Positions 17,926 to 27,455 of a DNA stretch of 64,000 nt are shown here, piece by piece. A program made the translations under genes and the position numbers. The stretch comes from Alloscardovia omnicolens (GTDB lineage: Bacteria; Actinomycetota; Actinomycetes; Actinomycetales; Bifidobacteriaceae). Under the pieces are notes generated by a model that searched no databases, was not told where the DNA came from, and saw only the letters and a program-made list of their open reading frames with translations. Each line of letters begins with the position of its first letter. Positions within the stretch are counted from its first letter, which is position 1. The stretch is from the NCBI GenBank assembly GCA_040702985.1, contig CP159991.1, positions 496,001 through 560,000 on the forward strand. The letters are read 5' to 3'.

Positions 17926-19818
17926 ATGACTGATTCAGTATTTGATTTAGCACCACTGGCAGCAGCTTCAAACGGTGGGAATAACGATCCTCGATTGCCA
18001 AAGCAGCGCTATGTGGGCTGCCCTCAGAATCCAAGTCGTATGCCATACACGAAGTATGTATCTTACGATAAACAGATTCCTTTCGAATATCCGCAGCGCA
18101 CGTGGCCAGACAAGAAACTTCAGCGTGCTCCTCGCTGGTGCTCCGTTGATCTTCGTGACGGTAATCAATCCTTGGTCAACCCTATGGATTCTGAGCGTAA
18201 ACTGCGCTTCTGGAATCTCCTTATCTCTATGGGATACAAGGAGATTGAAGTTGGCTTCCCGTCTGCATCAGAAACAGATTATAACTTTATTCGAATGCTT
18301 ATCGAGCGTGGCCTCATTCCAGATGACGTTACTATTGCTGTATTAACTCAGGCTCGTGAACACTTAATCCGTAAAACGTATGAAGCATTGCGTGGATGCA
18401 AGCGCGCTATTGTTCACTTCTATAATTCCACCTCAGTTTTGCAGCGTGAAGTTGTTTTCCGCAAAGATAAAGAAGGCATTAAGCAGCTTGCTATTGATGC
18501 CGCAGTACTCTGTAAGCAATTAGAGAGTGAAGCTGAGGGTATTGACCTATCCTACGAGTATTCGCCTGAATCCTTTACGGGCACGGAACCGGCATATGCC
18601 CTCGAAGTGTGTGACGCAGTCGTGGACGTTATTTCGCCAACGCCTGAACACCCTATGATTATTAATATTCCGGCGACTGTGGAAATGACCACGCCAAACG
18701 TGTTTGCAGATCAGATTGAATTCTTAGATCGCAACTTAGCTCAGCGTGATTCCATTGTTCTGTCGCTGCATCCTCATAATGATGAGGGTATGGCGGTTGC
18801 GGCTACTGAGCTGGCATTGCTGGCTGGGGCAGACCGCGTAGAAGGCTGCCTTTTCGGAAATGGTGAACGTACAGGAAATGTTGACTTATGTACAGTTGGG
18901 CTGAACTTGCTTGTTCAGGGTATCGATCCTCAGATTGACTTCTCGAACCTGCAAGAAGTGCGTAAAATCGTCGAGTACTGCAATCAGATTCAACTGTCTG
19001 AGCGTCACCCATATATTGGTAACTTCGTCTTTACTGCATTTTCTGGTTCCCATCAGGATGCAATTAAGAAGGGCATGGAAGCGCGCGAACTCGCAGCTGC
19101 TGAGCAGAACGCTAACTTGGATACTTTCTTATGGCAAGTTCCTTATCTGCCTATTGATCCAAAGGATGTGGGCGGCACATATGAAGCAGTCATCCGTGTC
19201 AACTCCCAGTCTGGTAAGGGTGGCATGGCTTACCTGCTCAAGGTGAATCACAATCTGGATCTGCCTAAGCGTCTGCAAGTTGAATTCGACCGCGTTGTTC
19301 AGCGCTATGCTGATAAGACGAAGCGAGAAGTGAAAGATAACGATATTTGGCGTCTGTTCAAGGATGAGTATCTTCCTGTTGAAGAAAGCGGCCAACATCC
19401 AGCCCTTGCCGATACGCACGACGATAGCTTGAAGATTTGGGGACGTTACCGTCTGCTTGGCGTTAATATTATGTCTGATGATTCCGGTCCAGACACTGTT
19501 ATTAAGGTGAAGATTCAGGATAATGGTTTGCCAGGAAGCACTGATGAGCCTACGGTGCGTCAGCTTTCAGGCGTCGGCAACGGTCCAATTGCAGCTTTTA
19601 TCAATGCGATTTCTGTGCTTGGCATTACTGTGTCTGTGCTTGATTATGCTGAGCATGCTTTAAGTTCTGGTGGAGATGCTGTTGCAGCCTCGTATGTTGA
19701 ATGCCAGATTGGCGATGCGCCAGAAGATCGTATTATCTGGGGCGTAGGTATTGATTCGTCCATTACGACTAGCTCTTTGAAGGCTATACTATCTGCAGTT
19801 AACCGCACTTTGCGCTAA
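17926..19818 (+). CDS. leuA: 2-isopropylmalate synthase
   Basis: Condenses acetyl-CoA with 2-oxoisovalerate, the first committed step of leucine synthesis. The 630-residue length matches the long LeuA2-type (actinobacterial) enzyme. The TIM barrel shows DLRDGNQSLVNPMD (75-88), metal ligands in LHPHNDEGMAVA, and LFGNGERTGNVDL. The C-terminal LeuA allosteric domain (about 480-630; VKIQDNGLPGSTDEPTVRQL) is complete. GTAAGG precedes the ATG. It stands alone, followed by a hairpin shared with the convergent PBP gene. Confidence 0.97.
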   Translation: MTDSVFDLAPLAAASNGGNNDPRLPKQRYVGCPQNPSRMPYTKYVSYDKQIPFEYPQRTWPDKKLQRAPRWCSVDLRDGNQSLVNPMDSERKLRFWNLLISMGYKEIEVGFPSASETDYNFIRMLIERGLIPDDVTIAVLTQAREHLIRKTYEALRGCKRAIVHFYNSTSVLQREVVFRKDKEGIKQLAIDAAVLCKQLESEAEGIDLSYEYSPESFTGTEPAYALEVCDAVVDVISPTPEHPMIINIPATVEMTTPNVFADQIEFLDRNLAQRDSIVLSLHPHNDEGMAVAATELALLAGADRVEGCLFGNGERTGNVDLCTVGLNLLVQGIDPQIDFSNLQEVRKIVEYCNQIQLSERHPYIGNFVFTAFSGSHQDAIKKGMEARELAAAEQNANLDTFLWQVPYLPIDPKDVGGTYEAVIRVNSQSGKGGMAYLLKVNHNLDLPKRLQVEFDRVVQRYADKTKREVKDNDIWRLFKDEYLPVEESGQHPALADTHDDSLKIWGRYRLLGVNIMSDDSGPDTVIKVKIQDNGLPGSTDEPTVRQLSGVGNGPIAAFINAISVLGITVSVLDYAEHALSSGGDAVAASYVECQIGDAPEDRIIWGVGIDSSITTSSLKAILSAVNRTLR

Positions 19819-19864
19819 GTACTAAGTACACAGCACGCTAAGTACACAGCCTTTTATAAGCGAT

Positions 19865-19902
19865 GGGGTGGGGCAATCTCTACTAAAAGATTGCCCCACC
19901 CC
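19865..19902. terminator. Long GC-rich hairpin between convergent leuA and PBP genes
   Basis: GGGGTGGGGCAATCT (19865-19879) pairs perfectly with AGATTGCCCCACCCC (19888-19902) around an 8-nt loop. There is no U-run on either side, yet its position between convergent stops suggests a bidirectional terminator or mRNA 3' end protector. Confidence 0.75.
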
Positions 19903-19925
19903 GTTATGTGCGCTAGCGCAGAATT

Positions 19926-22229
19926 TTATTGACCACCTGTTGCTGGCTGCCCAGTCGATGGCGACTGGTTTGTTTCATTATTATTCTGTGGTGGTGTTTG
20001 TTCATTCGAAGGATTCGATGCCCCGTTGTTGTTATTATTATTCTGTCCAGAAGAATTATTTTGATTTTGAGGTGCTGTATTCTGCGAATCATTTGGGGAT
20101 TGTGAAGGTTGCTCCGTGGAGTTCTTGCTGCCAGATTCATTCGATTCTTTTTTATCCTCTTGAGATTCGTTATTTTCTCTTTGAATTTGTGGTCGCCCTA
20201 ATCCCCAGGAGCCGTCAGATCCTCCCACAGCCCCTTGAGTTTTTGCAGTAGGGAAGGCTTCATCAGCAACACCTGCAAGAGCTTGTTTCATATAATCAGC
20301 AAACAAATGCGTTGGATATCCTGTGCCTTCCCGATAGGCTCCAAAACTTGGTACAGCCTCATTTGTTTTGCCGTCATCACTTGGATTCCATATAGCAAAC
20401 CCGGTGACCACGTGACGGCTAAATCCTACGAAGCTTAAAGCAGTACTGTCATTTGCTGTTCCCGACTTTCCGGCTAAAGTTTTACCAACGCTGAGTGCCG
20501 GAGTACCAGTTCCAGAAGTAACAACTGCTCTCAAAGCCTGAGTGGCTACGGCAGTAGTGTTGGAATCGAAAACTTGCTTTCCGGTTGTGTTCGCTGCATA
20601 CATGGTATTGCCATCGCTAGCAGAGGTGACTGACCGTACTATATGTAAAGTATTGCGTACCCCATCATGAGCAATTGTCTGATAAGCTTGCACCATTTCG
20701 CTCATATGAACCGCGTCAATTCCCAAAGTGTTATATAAGGAATCTGTTTGAATGCTCGAAGTGATGCCGGCTTCTTGAGCAATCTGAGCAGTTTTTTGAG
20801 GCGTAACTTTTTCGTTGAGATGCATAAAAACTGTGTTCACAGAATGTGCCAATGCTTGTGTTAAAGAAATATAGCCATAACTCCTATTACCGTAGTTGGC
20901 TACTGGCTGCGCAATCCCAGGGAATGATTGTGGAGAATTACCATTAAAAATGGTGTTGAGGTTTACGCCTTGTTGAATAGCTCCAAGCAGCGTAAAAACT
21001 TTCATAGTTGAACCAGCTTGATAAATCGCCTGTGTAGCGTTATTCAGTTGCTTTGTGTTGTAATCACGACCACCATAGACAGCAAGAATTTCACCTGTAT
21101 CTACATCGGCGCTCATACCACCAACTTCTATAGTGGCTGGCAGCGTTGAATCACCATTCACGGTGTTTTGCATCGTTGCTTGCTTATCTTTATCGATAGT
21201 GGTCACGATTGAATAGCCACCAGTCATAATCTGATCTTCAGTAAATTTACCAGTGCCAATCAGCTCATTTTTCACCATGGTGAGCAGATAACCCTTATCG
21301 CCGGCGTACTGATCAGTATTCGTGTTCTCAATGGTTTCAGGGAAAGCTGCGGCAGAAGCCTGCTCAGAAGTGATATAGCCATCGGTCTTCATAATCTTAA
21401 TAACACGGTTAAAGCGCTTGGTTGCAGCAGTCTGATCAACTGCTGGATCCCATAGCGAAGGTGCGGGAATAATCCCAGCAAGCATAGCAGCTTGCTCCAC
21501 AGTTAAATCTTTAGCATCCTTACCAAAATATGCTTGAGCTGCTGCCTGAATGCCGTATGCTCCACGACCCCAATAAATCGTATTGAGATAACCGCACAAA
21601 ACAGTTGATTTATCTTGAGTCTGAGCAATTTTGAGAGCAAGTAGCGCTTCTTTCAGCTTGCCCACATAACTTTTGGTGTCGCCGAGATAATATCGTTCGG
21701 CATACTGCTGTGTAATAGTTGAACCACCTTGGCGTGAACCTGTGGTGATGTTGTTGAACAGAGCACGTCCAATACCTTTGAAATCGATACCGCTATCGGT
21801 CCAAAAAGTTCTGTTTTCCGATGCGACAACCGCGTTACCCACATAATCTGGCAGGGCAGAGCATTCAATTATTTGACGATTTTGCTCTTGAAAACTACCA
21901 ATTTGAGTGGTCGCATCATTATAATAAACAGTTGTTTTCTGGTTGAGAGCTATAGATTCAGGGCTAGGAATTTTAATCATCGCATAGGCGACTCCTAAAC
22001 CTGCCACACCTAGCATGAATAATCCCAGAAACGTCAAAAGAATATATTTGAGAATTGGACGTTTTTTCAGCGCTTTATGAGAATGATTTCCTGATGGTCT
22101 GCGCGACGTATTCTTCTTATACTGACTGTTATGACGATTTCGGCTGGATCCAGCGCGTACGTTATGCGAGCCAGTGCTGCGTGTGCTACGTGATCGCGAT
22201 GTATTGCCGCTTGTTTTCTGTTTAGCCAT
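19926..22229 (-). CDS. Class A penicillin-binding protein (bifunctional transglycosylase/transpeptidase)
   Basis: Polymerises and crosslinks peptidoglycan at the outer membrane face. The 767-residue protein has a basic Ser/Arg/Asn-rich cytosolic tail (1-57), one membrane helix at about 60-85 and a glycosyltransferase domain with catalytic E138 (VVASENRTFW) and RQGGSTITQQ. The transpeptidase domain has S407-x-x-K410, SVN (463-465) and KSGT (588-591). The last roughly 90 residues are Ser/Asn/Gln/Pro-rich and probably disordered. All catalytic motifs are intact. The start is ATG 22227-22229, with only a weak Shine-Dalgarno. Confidence 0.95.
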   Translation of the reverse strand: MAKQKTSGNTSRSRSTRSTGSHNVRAGSSRNRHNSQYKKNTSRRPSGNHSHKALKKRPILKYILLTFLGLFMLGVAGLGVAYAMIKIPSPESIALNQKTTVYYNDATTQIGSFQEQNRQIIECSALPDYVGNAVVASENRTFWTDSGIDFKGIGRALFNNITTGSRQGGSTITQQYAERYYLGDTKSYVGKLKEALLALKIAQTQDKSTVLCGYLNTIYWGRGAYGIQAAAQAYFGKDAKDLTVEQAAMLAGIIPAPSLWDPAVDQTAATKRFNRVIKIMKTDGYITSEQASAAAFPETIENTNTDQYAGDKGYLLTMVKNELIGTGKFTEDQIMTGGYSIVTTIDKDKQATMQNTVNGDSTLPATIEVGGMSADVDTGEILAVYGGRDYNTKQLNNATQAIYQAGSTMKVFTLLGAIQQGVNLNTIFNGNSPQSFPGIAQPVANYGNRSYGYISLTQALAHSVNTVFMHLNEKVTPQKTAQIAQEAGITSSIQTDSLYNTLGIDAVHMSEMVQAYQTIAHDGVRNTLHIVRSVTSASDGNTMYAANTTGKQVFDSNTTAVATQALRAVVTSGTGTPALSVGKTLAGKSGTANDSTALSFVGFSRHVVTGFAIWNPSDDGKTNEAVPSFGAYREGTGYPTHLFADYMKQALAGVADEAFPTAKTQGAVGGSDGSWGLGRPQIQRENNESQEDKKESNESGSKNSTEQPSQSPNDSQNTAPQNQNNSSGQNNNNNNGASNPSNEQTPPQNNNETNQSPSTGQPATGGQ

Positions 22230-22550
22230 TTGACTAAGGCTAGTGCTTTCGCTGATTTTTTGGGTGAAAAAGTCCCAGATTGCACAAGACGTTTACGCTA
22301 GCGTGTATGTACACACTACTGTTTGAAAGTTTTATGACAATATGCTGTGTGTAAGCTAGATATTGCATATAGAAAGCTGTTAGACGCACTGCGAAAATAG
22401 TAAAGAAATAAAAATACGAGTGTGGTGGGCACGTGAATGTATTGTGCTAAGCGCTATGGCGTGCTGGGCATTACGATTGCTTCCTAGTACCTTTAATAGA
22501 AGTGTCATCGTACTCTTAAACCTAAGAGTGTTTTGAATGTAAGGATAATA
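22230..22550. other. Divergent gap between the PBP gene and ino1
   Basis: 321 bases with the start regions of two divergent genes. The only defined structure is the inverted repeat at 22512-22529 near ino1. No RNA gene or small coding frame stands out. Confidence 0.5.
22512..22529. promoter_or_regulatory. 7-bp inverted repeat in the ino1 leader
   Basis: ACTCTTA-AACC-TAAGAGT lies 21 bp before the ino1 start and is followed by GTTTTG. It could be an operator or a small hairpin that influences ino1 translation or termination. The distance to the ribosome binding site (AAGGA at 22541-22545) is about 11 bp. Confidence 0.4.
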
Positions 22551-23693
22551 ATGGTAATTCGTGTAGCCATCGCAGGTGTAGGAAACTGCGCGTCTTCTCT
22601 TGTACAAGGTGTGCAGTACTACCAGAATGCTCAGGATGACGACAAAATTCCTGGTATTATGCACGCAAATTTTGGTGGATATCGCATCCGAGACATTGAA
22701 TTCGTTGCAGCTTTTGATGTGGATGCCGCCAAAGTAGGTAAAGACTTGAGCGAGGCAATTTTTGCTTCACAGAATAATACATGCACTTTTAGTGAAGTGC
22801 CACACTTGAATGTGGAGGTGCTTCGTGGACCAACATATGACGGTTTGGGCACCTATTATCATGAAATGATTGAGGAGTCTGCTGCGCAAGCCGTTGATGT
22901 AGCTGCTGTGCTCAAGGATAATAACGTTGATGTTCTCGTATCCTATTTGCCAGTGGGTTCAGAAGAAGCAGATAAGTTTTATGCCACTGCAGCCATGGAA
23001 GCAGGCTGTGCTTTTGTAAACTGTTTGCCGGTTTTCATTGCATCGGATCCACAGTGGGCTGAAAAATTCCGCGATGCAGGCGTTCCGATTGTGGGCGACG
23101 ATATTAAAAGTCAAGTGGGAGCTACGATTACGCACCGCACGTTGGCTCGCTTATTTGAAGACCGCGGTGTGCGCGTGGATCGCACGTATCAGCTCAATGT
23201 GGGCGGCAACATGGACTTTATGAATATGTTGCAGCGCAATCGTTTGGAATCTAAAAAGATATCTAAAACGCGAGCTGTTACCTCCATCGTTCCGCATGAG
23301 ATGCAAGATCGTGATGTGCATATTGGGCCGTCTGATTATGTGGAATGGTTAGATGATCGCAAATTTGCATTTGTGCGCTTAGAAGGAACAACTTTCGGTG
23401 ATGTGCCATTGAGTTTGGAATACAAGCTGGAAGTTTGGGATTCTCCAAATTCTGCGGGCGTGGTTATTGACGCTATTCGTGCTGCGAAAATTGCTCTTGA
23501 CCGTGGTTTATCAGGTCCAATTTTGGCTCCAAGTGCTTATTTTATGAAGTCACCTGCAGTTCAACATGAAGATAACGAAGCTCGACAATTAGTTGAAAAA
23601 TATATTAGTGGCGAAATTGAAACAACGAATGCTCAGCTCAATGCAGATGTTGCACAAGCTCGCGCGCAAGGTAAAGATGTGTGGCACGCATAA
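22551..23693 (+). CDS. ino1: Inositol-3-phosphate synthase (Ino1)
   Basis: Converts glucose-6-phosphate to 1L-myo-inositol-3-phosphate with NAD, the source of inositol for phosphatidylinositol-type lipids in actinobacteria. The 380-residue protein begins [20 protein letters not shown], the actinobacterial Ino1 NAD-binding signature; later [34 protein letters not shown] and [11 protein letters not shown] are family motifs. ATG 22551 is chosen over upstream TTG codons because AAGGA lies 5 bp before it. It stands alone between hairpins. Confidence 0.95.
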   Translation: MVIRVAIAGVGNCASSLVQGVQYYQNAQDDDKIPGIMHANFGGYRIRDIEFVAAFDVDAAKVGKDLSEAIFASQNNTCTFSEVPHLNVEVLRGPTYDGLGTYYHEMIEESAAQAVDVAAVLKDNNVDVLVSYLPVGSEEADKFYATAAMEAGCAFVNCLPVFIASDPQWAEKFRDAGVPIVGDDIKSQVGATITHRTLARLFEDRGVRVDRTYQLNVGGNMDFMNMLQRNRLESKKISKTRAVTSIVPHEMQDRDVHIGPSDYVEWLDDRKFAFVRLEGTTFGDVPLSLEYKLEVWDSPNSAGVVIDAIRAAKIALDRGLSGPILAPSAYFMKSPAVQHEDNEARQLVEKYISGEIETTNAQLNADVAQARAQGKDVWHA

Positions 23694-23716
23694 GTGCTTG
23701 TACTTGTAGAAGAGAA

Positions 23717-23760
23717 AAGGGTTGCAGGTAACAGTGTTTTAGTCTTTTGCCTGCAACCTT
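23717..23760 (+). terminator. Hairpin after ino1
   Basis: AAGGGTTGCAGG (23717-23728) pairs with CCTGCAACCTT (23750-23760) with a long loop. The position 24 bp after the ino1 stop suggests a terminator, though the T-run is short. Confidence 0.65.
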
Positions 23761-23829
23761 GCTTATTAAAGCTTAGTAAAGCGTATGAAAGAAATTGCGG
23801 TATATAACAAGTAGATTGTGATAATAAAT

Positions 23830-25887
23830 ATGGCCGTAGAGAAAAAGCAAACAGTAAACGAATCGAAAAAAACTCAGAATCGCTGGGCGCAGGCGTGGAG
23901 TAACTCTATCCGTCGCCATGATTTCAGCTCGTGGAGCTATGTGGCGTGGTTTTGCGTCGTGAATATTTTTGCCATCATCATCTTGCAGTGGGGGATTAAT
24001 GACAGCAATGAGATAGTAAATTCTCTAGCTTTTGTTGGCAAAATTTTTCAAGGTCACTTCGAAGTCCTCAATGAGTTTCTCATTACAGGCCTCGTGTACT
24101 TTATTGTGGTCATGCTGATAAACCGTTTTTGGATTGCCAGCCAGATTTTTCTTGATATCTGTATTTTTATTACTGTTGTTGAGCGTTTTAAACTGGTGAC
24201 TCGTTCAGAAACTATTGTGCCATCTGATTTAGGTTTTGTTACGGGCGGAAAAGCGCAAGATCTCGCCGGCTGGATGCCAGATGACGCATTAGAGATTATT
24301 GTGGGCGCTCTGATTCTGGCTATTGCGTGCACAGCTATCTTGTTCATTATTGAACATCGAGATACACGTAAAGGTGTGTTTATCAGTCATAACGTGTATG
24401 TGCGCACTCTTGAACGTATCGTTAGCGCTGTTGTTGCTTTCAGTTTCCTCTTCGCTTTTGTGATGTCAATGGCATCTGTGGGCTCATGGTCGAACTCCAT
24501 GTTGACCTTCTTCGGTGATTCGCCAAAACTGTGGGATTCTAAAATTGATGCTCAGCAGAATGGTACAGCTGTAGGTTTTGCTCGTCTGCTCAATCCTAAA
24601 GTAATGGATAAGCCTGCCAATTATTCTGAAAAAACAATGCAGGAGATTGCCACGCGATATAAGCAGAATGCTCAAGAGCTTAATGAGCATCGCAGTGCCA
24701 AAGCTACTGATTCCACAATGATCTTTATATTGTCTGAGTCTTTTTCTGATCCTGCACGCGTGCCAGGTTTGGAACTGAATAAAGATGTTATGCCTGAAGT
24801 GCGAGCTATTAAAGAGTCAACAACATCTGGTTTGATGCTATCGTCTGGATATGGTGGCGGAACAGCGAACTTAGAGTATATGGCTTTAACTGGCTTATCG
24901 ATGGGTAATTTTGCGGCGTCCTTAAGCTCGCCATATCAGCAGCTCGTACCTGTGCAGAAGTGGTCGCCAAGTTTTAATCAGCTGTGGAATACGGAAAATT
25001 CTTTAGCTTTCCACCCGTATCAGTCGAATATGTATTCACGTCATGTGGTGTATAGGAAGTTTGGATTCTCGCAGTTCAGCACTTTGGATGGTTCGCTTTA
25101 TATGTCGCCAACAACAAAGCTAGGATCCTCACCGTATGTATCTGATCAATCCACCTACACCTCAGTGCTGGATTCTTTGAAGCAGAATACAACTGGACAG
25201 CCTGATTTCTACCAGGTTGTGACTATGCAAAATCATATGCCGTATAAGAACTATTATGCCCATAATGAGATTACGGCACGAAGCACAACAGATACTCCGC
25301 TAGGAGATAGCGAGAAGTCATCTATTGAAACCTATGCCAAGGGTGTGGAATATACCGACGGATACACTAAGGACTTCTTAGATGAGTTGGATAAGTTGGA
25401 TCGTCCTATCACTGTAGTCTTTTACGGCGATCACCTGCCAGGCGCATACAAGAGCGCGGCTAAAGATGATAATAATTCTGTTGTTTTGCACGAAACTGAT
25501 TATTTTATTTGGTCAAATAAGGCGTCTGGCATTGATAATAAGAAAGCTGCTGAAAGTGCTACGAATAGTGCGTACACATCACCTAACTTCTTCTCTGCTC
25601 AAGTTATGGAGCATATGAATGCCAAGGTTAGCCCATATATTGCTTTCTTGACGGCTCTGCACGCAAAGGTTCCTGCTATGGAGCCGCCAGTGGTCAATAA
25701 AATTCAAGGATGGACGCGTATTCCAGATGGTCAGGCGCTGTATCTTGATAATGAAGGAAATTACCTGGATGTATCCCATGCTGATGAGCAAACTCAACAG
25801 CTCCTCGAAGAGTACAAGCTGATTCAGTATGACATTACGTCTGGGAAGAACTATCTGAAAGATACAGATTTTATGAGCGTGCAATAG
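23830..25887 (+). CDS. LtaS-type sulfatase-family membrane protein (glycerophosphate/phosphoethanolamine transferase-like)
   Basis: The 685-residue protein has about five N-terminal membrane helices (residues ~30-220) and an extracellular sulfatase-fold domain. Catalytic elements are the metal-binding Glu in STMIFILSESFSD, the nucleophile Thr in GYGGGTANLEYMALTG, and YGDHLPG near the C-terminus. This is the LTA synthase-like layout: transfer of glycerophosphate from phosphatidylglycerol. Bifidobacteria carry glycerophosphate-substituted lipoglycan rather than classical lipoteichoic acid, so decorating such a glycan is a reasonable inference. ATG 23830 is preferred; a GTG at 23818 in frame is possible. 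No strong Shine-Dalgarno. Confidence 0.87.
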   Translation: MAVEKKQTVNESKKTQNRWAQAWSNSIRRHDFSSWSYVAWFCVVNIFAIIILQWGINDSNEIVNSLAFVGKIFQGHFEVLNEFLITGLVYFIVVMLINRFWIASQIFLDICIFITVVERFKLVTRSETIVPSDLGFVTGGKAQDLAGWMPDDALEIIVGALILAIACTAILFIIEHRDTRKGVFISHNVYVRTLERIVSAVVAFSFLFAFVMSMASVGSWSNSMLTFFGDSPKLWDSKIDAQQNGTAVGFARLLNPKVMDKPANYSEKTMQEIATRYKQNAQELNEHRSAKATDSTMIFILSESFSDPARVPGLELNKDVMPEVRAIKESTTSGLMLSSGYGGGTANLEYMALTGLSMGNFAASLSSPYQQLVPVQKWSPSFNQLWNTENSLAFHPYQSNMYSRHVVYRKFGFSQFSTLDGSLYMSPTTKLGSSPYVSDQSTYTSVLDSLKQNTTGQPDFYQVVTMQNHMPYKNYYAHNEITARSTTDTPLGDSEKSSIETYAKGVEYTDGYTKDFLDELDKLDRPITVVFYGDHLPGAYKSAAKDDNNSVVLHETDYFIWSNKASGIDNKKAAESATNSAYTSPNFFSAQVMEHMNAKVSPYIAFLTALHAKVPAMEPPVVNKIQGWTRIPDGQALYLDNEGNYLDVSHADEQTQQLLEEYKLIQYDITSGKNYLKDTDFMSVQ

Positions 25888-25975
25888 GTGAGGCTCATGC
25901 TTGCGTTTGCGGGTGAAAGTCCAATCGTGAAAGTCCAATATTGTGACTCGCCTCGCGCAATTCGTGAGGGTCGTG

Positions 25976-25981
25976 TATACT
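25976..25981 (+). promoter_or_regulatory. -10 box of the SRP RNA gene
   Basis: TATACT lies 7 bp before the start of the RNA's terminal stem, a good sigma-70-type -10 hexamer at the expected distance. I could not find a convincing -35. Confidence 0.6.
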
Positions 25982-25988
25982 AAACAAA

Positions 25989-26076
25989 GCTCCCATGTGG
26001 CGATATGCCACCCAACTCCCCCAGGGCAGGAATGCAGCAAGGGTAAGTGGCCTCTGTCGGGTACGTGGGAGTTTTT
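25989..26076 (+). ncRNA. ffs: Signal recognition particle 4.5S RNA
   Basis: A single long hairpin of bacterial small SRP RNA type: the terminal stem GCTCCCA/TGGGAGT closes the molecule, and the distal part holds the conserved Ffh-binding segment GGGCAGGAATGCAGCAAGGG at 26024-26043. The trailing TTTTT is part of the terminator. Length is about 88 nt. It works with Ffh and FtsY in co-translational membrane targeting. The ends are estimated from the stem. Confidence 0.92.
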
Positions 26077-26218
26077 CTATGCGCTCCGTGAGTGGTTGAG
26101 CGATGATAATTATGCCGCACCTCATAACTGATTACTCTCACGCCGTGAATGTTCATATTCAGTGCGGATTTTATGGAGCGCCTGCAGTCATCGCCGTAAT
26201 CGACTACTGTGTACTCAC

Positions 26219-27304
26219 ATGGTAGACGAACAGAATGTGTCAGAAGTCGTAGAGATTGCCAACGCGGATAATACGCGCAACGAACAAACATCTCAAACTG
26301 ATGGGCAGAGTCCAGACGCGCTTTCTGAACCTGTAAGCGAAAAAGAGGATAACACAGCTCCTCGCGTTATAGACCGTGGATCTGATGATTACTTAGCAAC
26401 GCATCCTCGAGTCAGCTCTGTGGTGCTCTCAGTTGTATGCGCTCTTCTTGGATTGGCAGCCGCAGCAGGCGTTTTTTATGCAGGAGTGTGGACTTTATCC
26501 GGTCAACGTTTCGATAGTTGGATGTGGTCGGATATGTCCCAACTGTTCCCGAGCATCCGAAGTATTGTTCCACCGCTATTTACAGATTCCATGTGGATTA
26601 TTGCTGCCAGTGTTGTGATGATCGCTTTTGCTCTACTCATAGCTGTGCTGCGCAAACGCTTTTATACGTTTACTCTTACCGTTATATTTATTGCCTTAGC
26701 TTTTGCATCATCGTATACGCTGAAACGCGTTTTACCTCGACCTGTTTTAGATTCCTATATTCCTGATCCAGCTAATTCGGCACCTTCAGGTCATACAGCG
26801 CTCGCCATGATAGCGTGTGTATCGCTAGTTTTATGTGCACCACGAGTTTTGCGTGCTGTGTGTGCTTTATGGGGAGTTCTTTTTAGCACAAGTGTGGGTG
26901 TGATGGTTATTTACGATAATTGGCATCGTCCAACAGATTCTATGATGTCCATTCTTCTGGTTGCTTCCCTCGGAATTCTGGCTATGGCTTTTACTCGCGC
27001 CTCTGGCATGGATAAATTAGGTACACGTAAATCCAGCATCAGCATTCAGATTATGTCTACTGTTTTGATTGTTCTGGGCGCTCTTGCTGTGGCGTACGGC
27101 GTGTATGTGGTATCTCAGATTTACCCAGTAGTGCAATATCGTCCAGAATCAGTTTCGCTTTACGGAGCCTATGCAACTCTTGCTCTTATTGGTGGTTCTT
27201 CCTCGTTTATGTTCGGTTTATTGTTGGCATTGCGACAGTTGACGGCTTCTCCGCTCACACGTTTCGGATTACTCGGCGGGCCTCCAGCACCTCCTCATCT
27301 CTAG
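26219..27304 (+). CDS. PAP2-family membrane phosphatase
   Basis: The 361-residue protein has a disordered acidic N-terminus (about 65 residues), then six or more membrane helices. The phosphatase triad motifs are KRVLPRP (KX6RP type), PSGHTALAM (PSGH), and GVMVIYDNWHRPTDSMM with the catalytic His and Asp. Likely role: dephosphorylation of a lipid pyrophosphate or phosphate such as undecaprenyl or phosphatidyl species, on the outer membrane face. ATG 26219 (MVDEQN) is preferred; a GTG at 26162 in frame would add 19 residues, partly basic and Cys-rich. Neither has a good Shine-Dalgarno. Confidence 0.85.
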   Translation: MVDEQNVSEVVEIANADNTRNEQTSQTDGQSPDALSEPVSEKEDNTAPRVIDRGSDDYLATHPRVSSVVLSVVCALLGLAAAAGVFYAGVWTLSGQRFDSWMWSDMSQLFPSIRSIVPPLFTDSMWIIAASVVMIAFALLIAVLRKRFYTFTLTVIFIALAFASSYTLKRVLPRPVLDSYIPDPANSAPSGHTALAMIACVSLVLCAPRVLRAVCALWGVLFSTSVGVMVIYDNWHRPTDSMMSILLVASLGILAMAFTRASGMDKLGTRKSSISIQIMSTVLIVLGALAVAYGVYVVSQIYPVVQYRPESVSLYGAYATLALIGGSSSFMFGLLLALRQLTASPLTRFGLLGGPPAPPHL

Positions 27305-27406
27305 AAAACAGCACGGAAGAATATGGCGTGCCCAGTTGCGTATAAGCCGTGGAGATAAGACTCCGATTATGCGCTTTGGTACGGGGGCGTGCATAATAAG
27401 GAACTG

Positions 27407-27428
27407 AGTGTGTCATGCCAGACACACT
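27407..27428 (+). promoter_or_regulatory. Hairpin just before topA
   Basis: AGTGTGTC-ATGCCA-GACACACT is a perfect 8-bp stem ending 27 bp before the topA start. It could be an operator or a 5' UTR structure. TopA expression often responds to supercoiling; any link is inference. Confidence 0.4.
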
Positions 27429-27455
27429 ATGAGCGAATCGGGAAGAGGAGCAAAT

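Noticed and set aside
17618-18046. Minus-strand 142-codon frame overlapping the leuA start
   Set aside because: It overlaps the 5' end of leuA and the C-rich tract; composition explains its openness.
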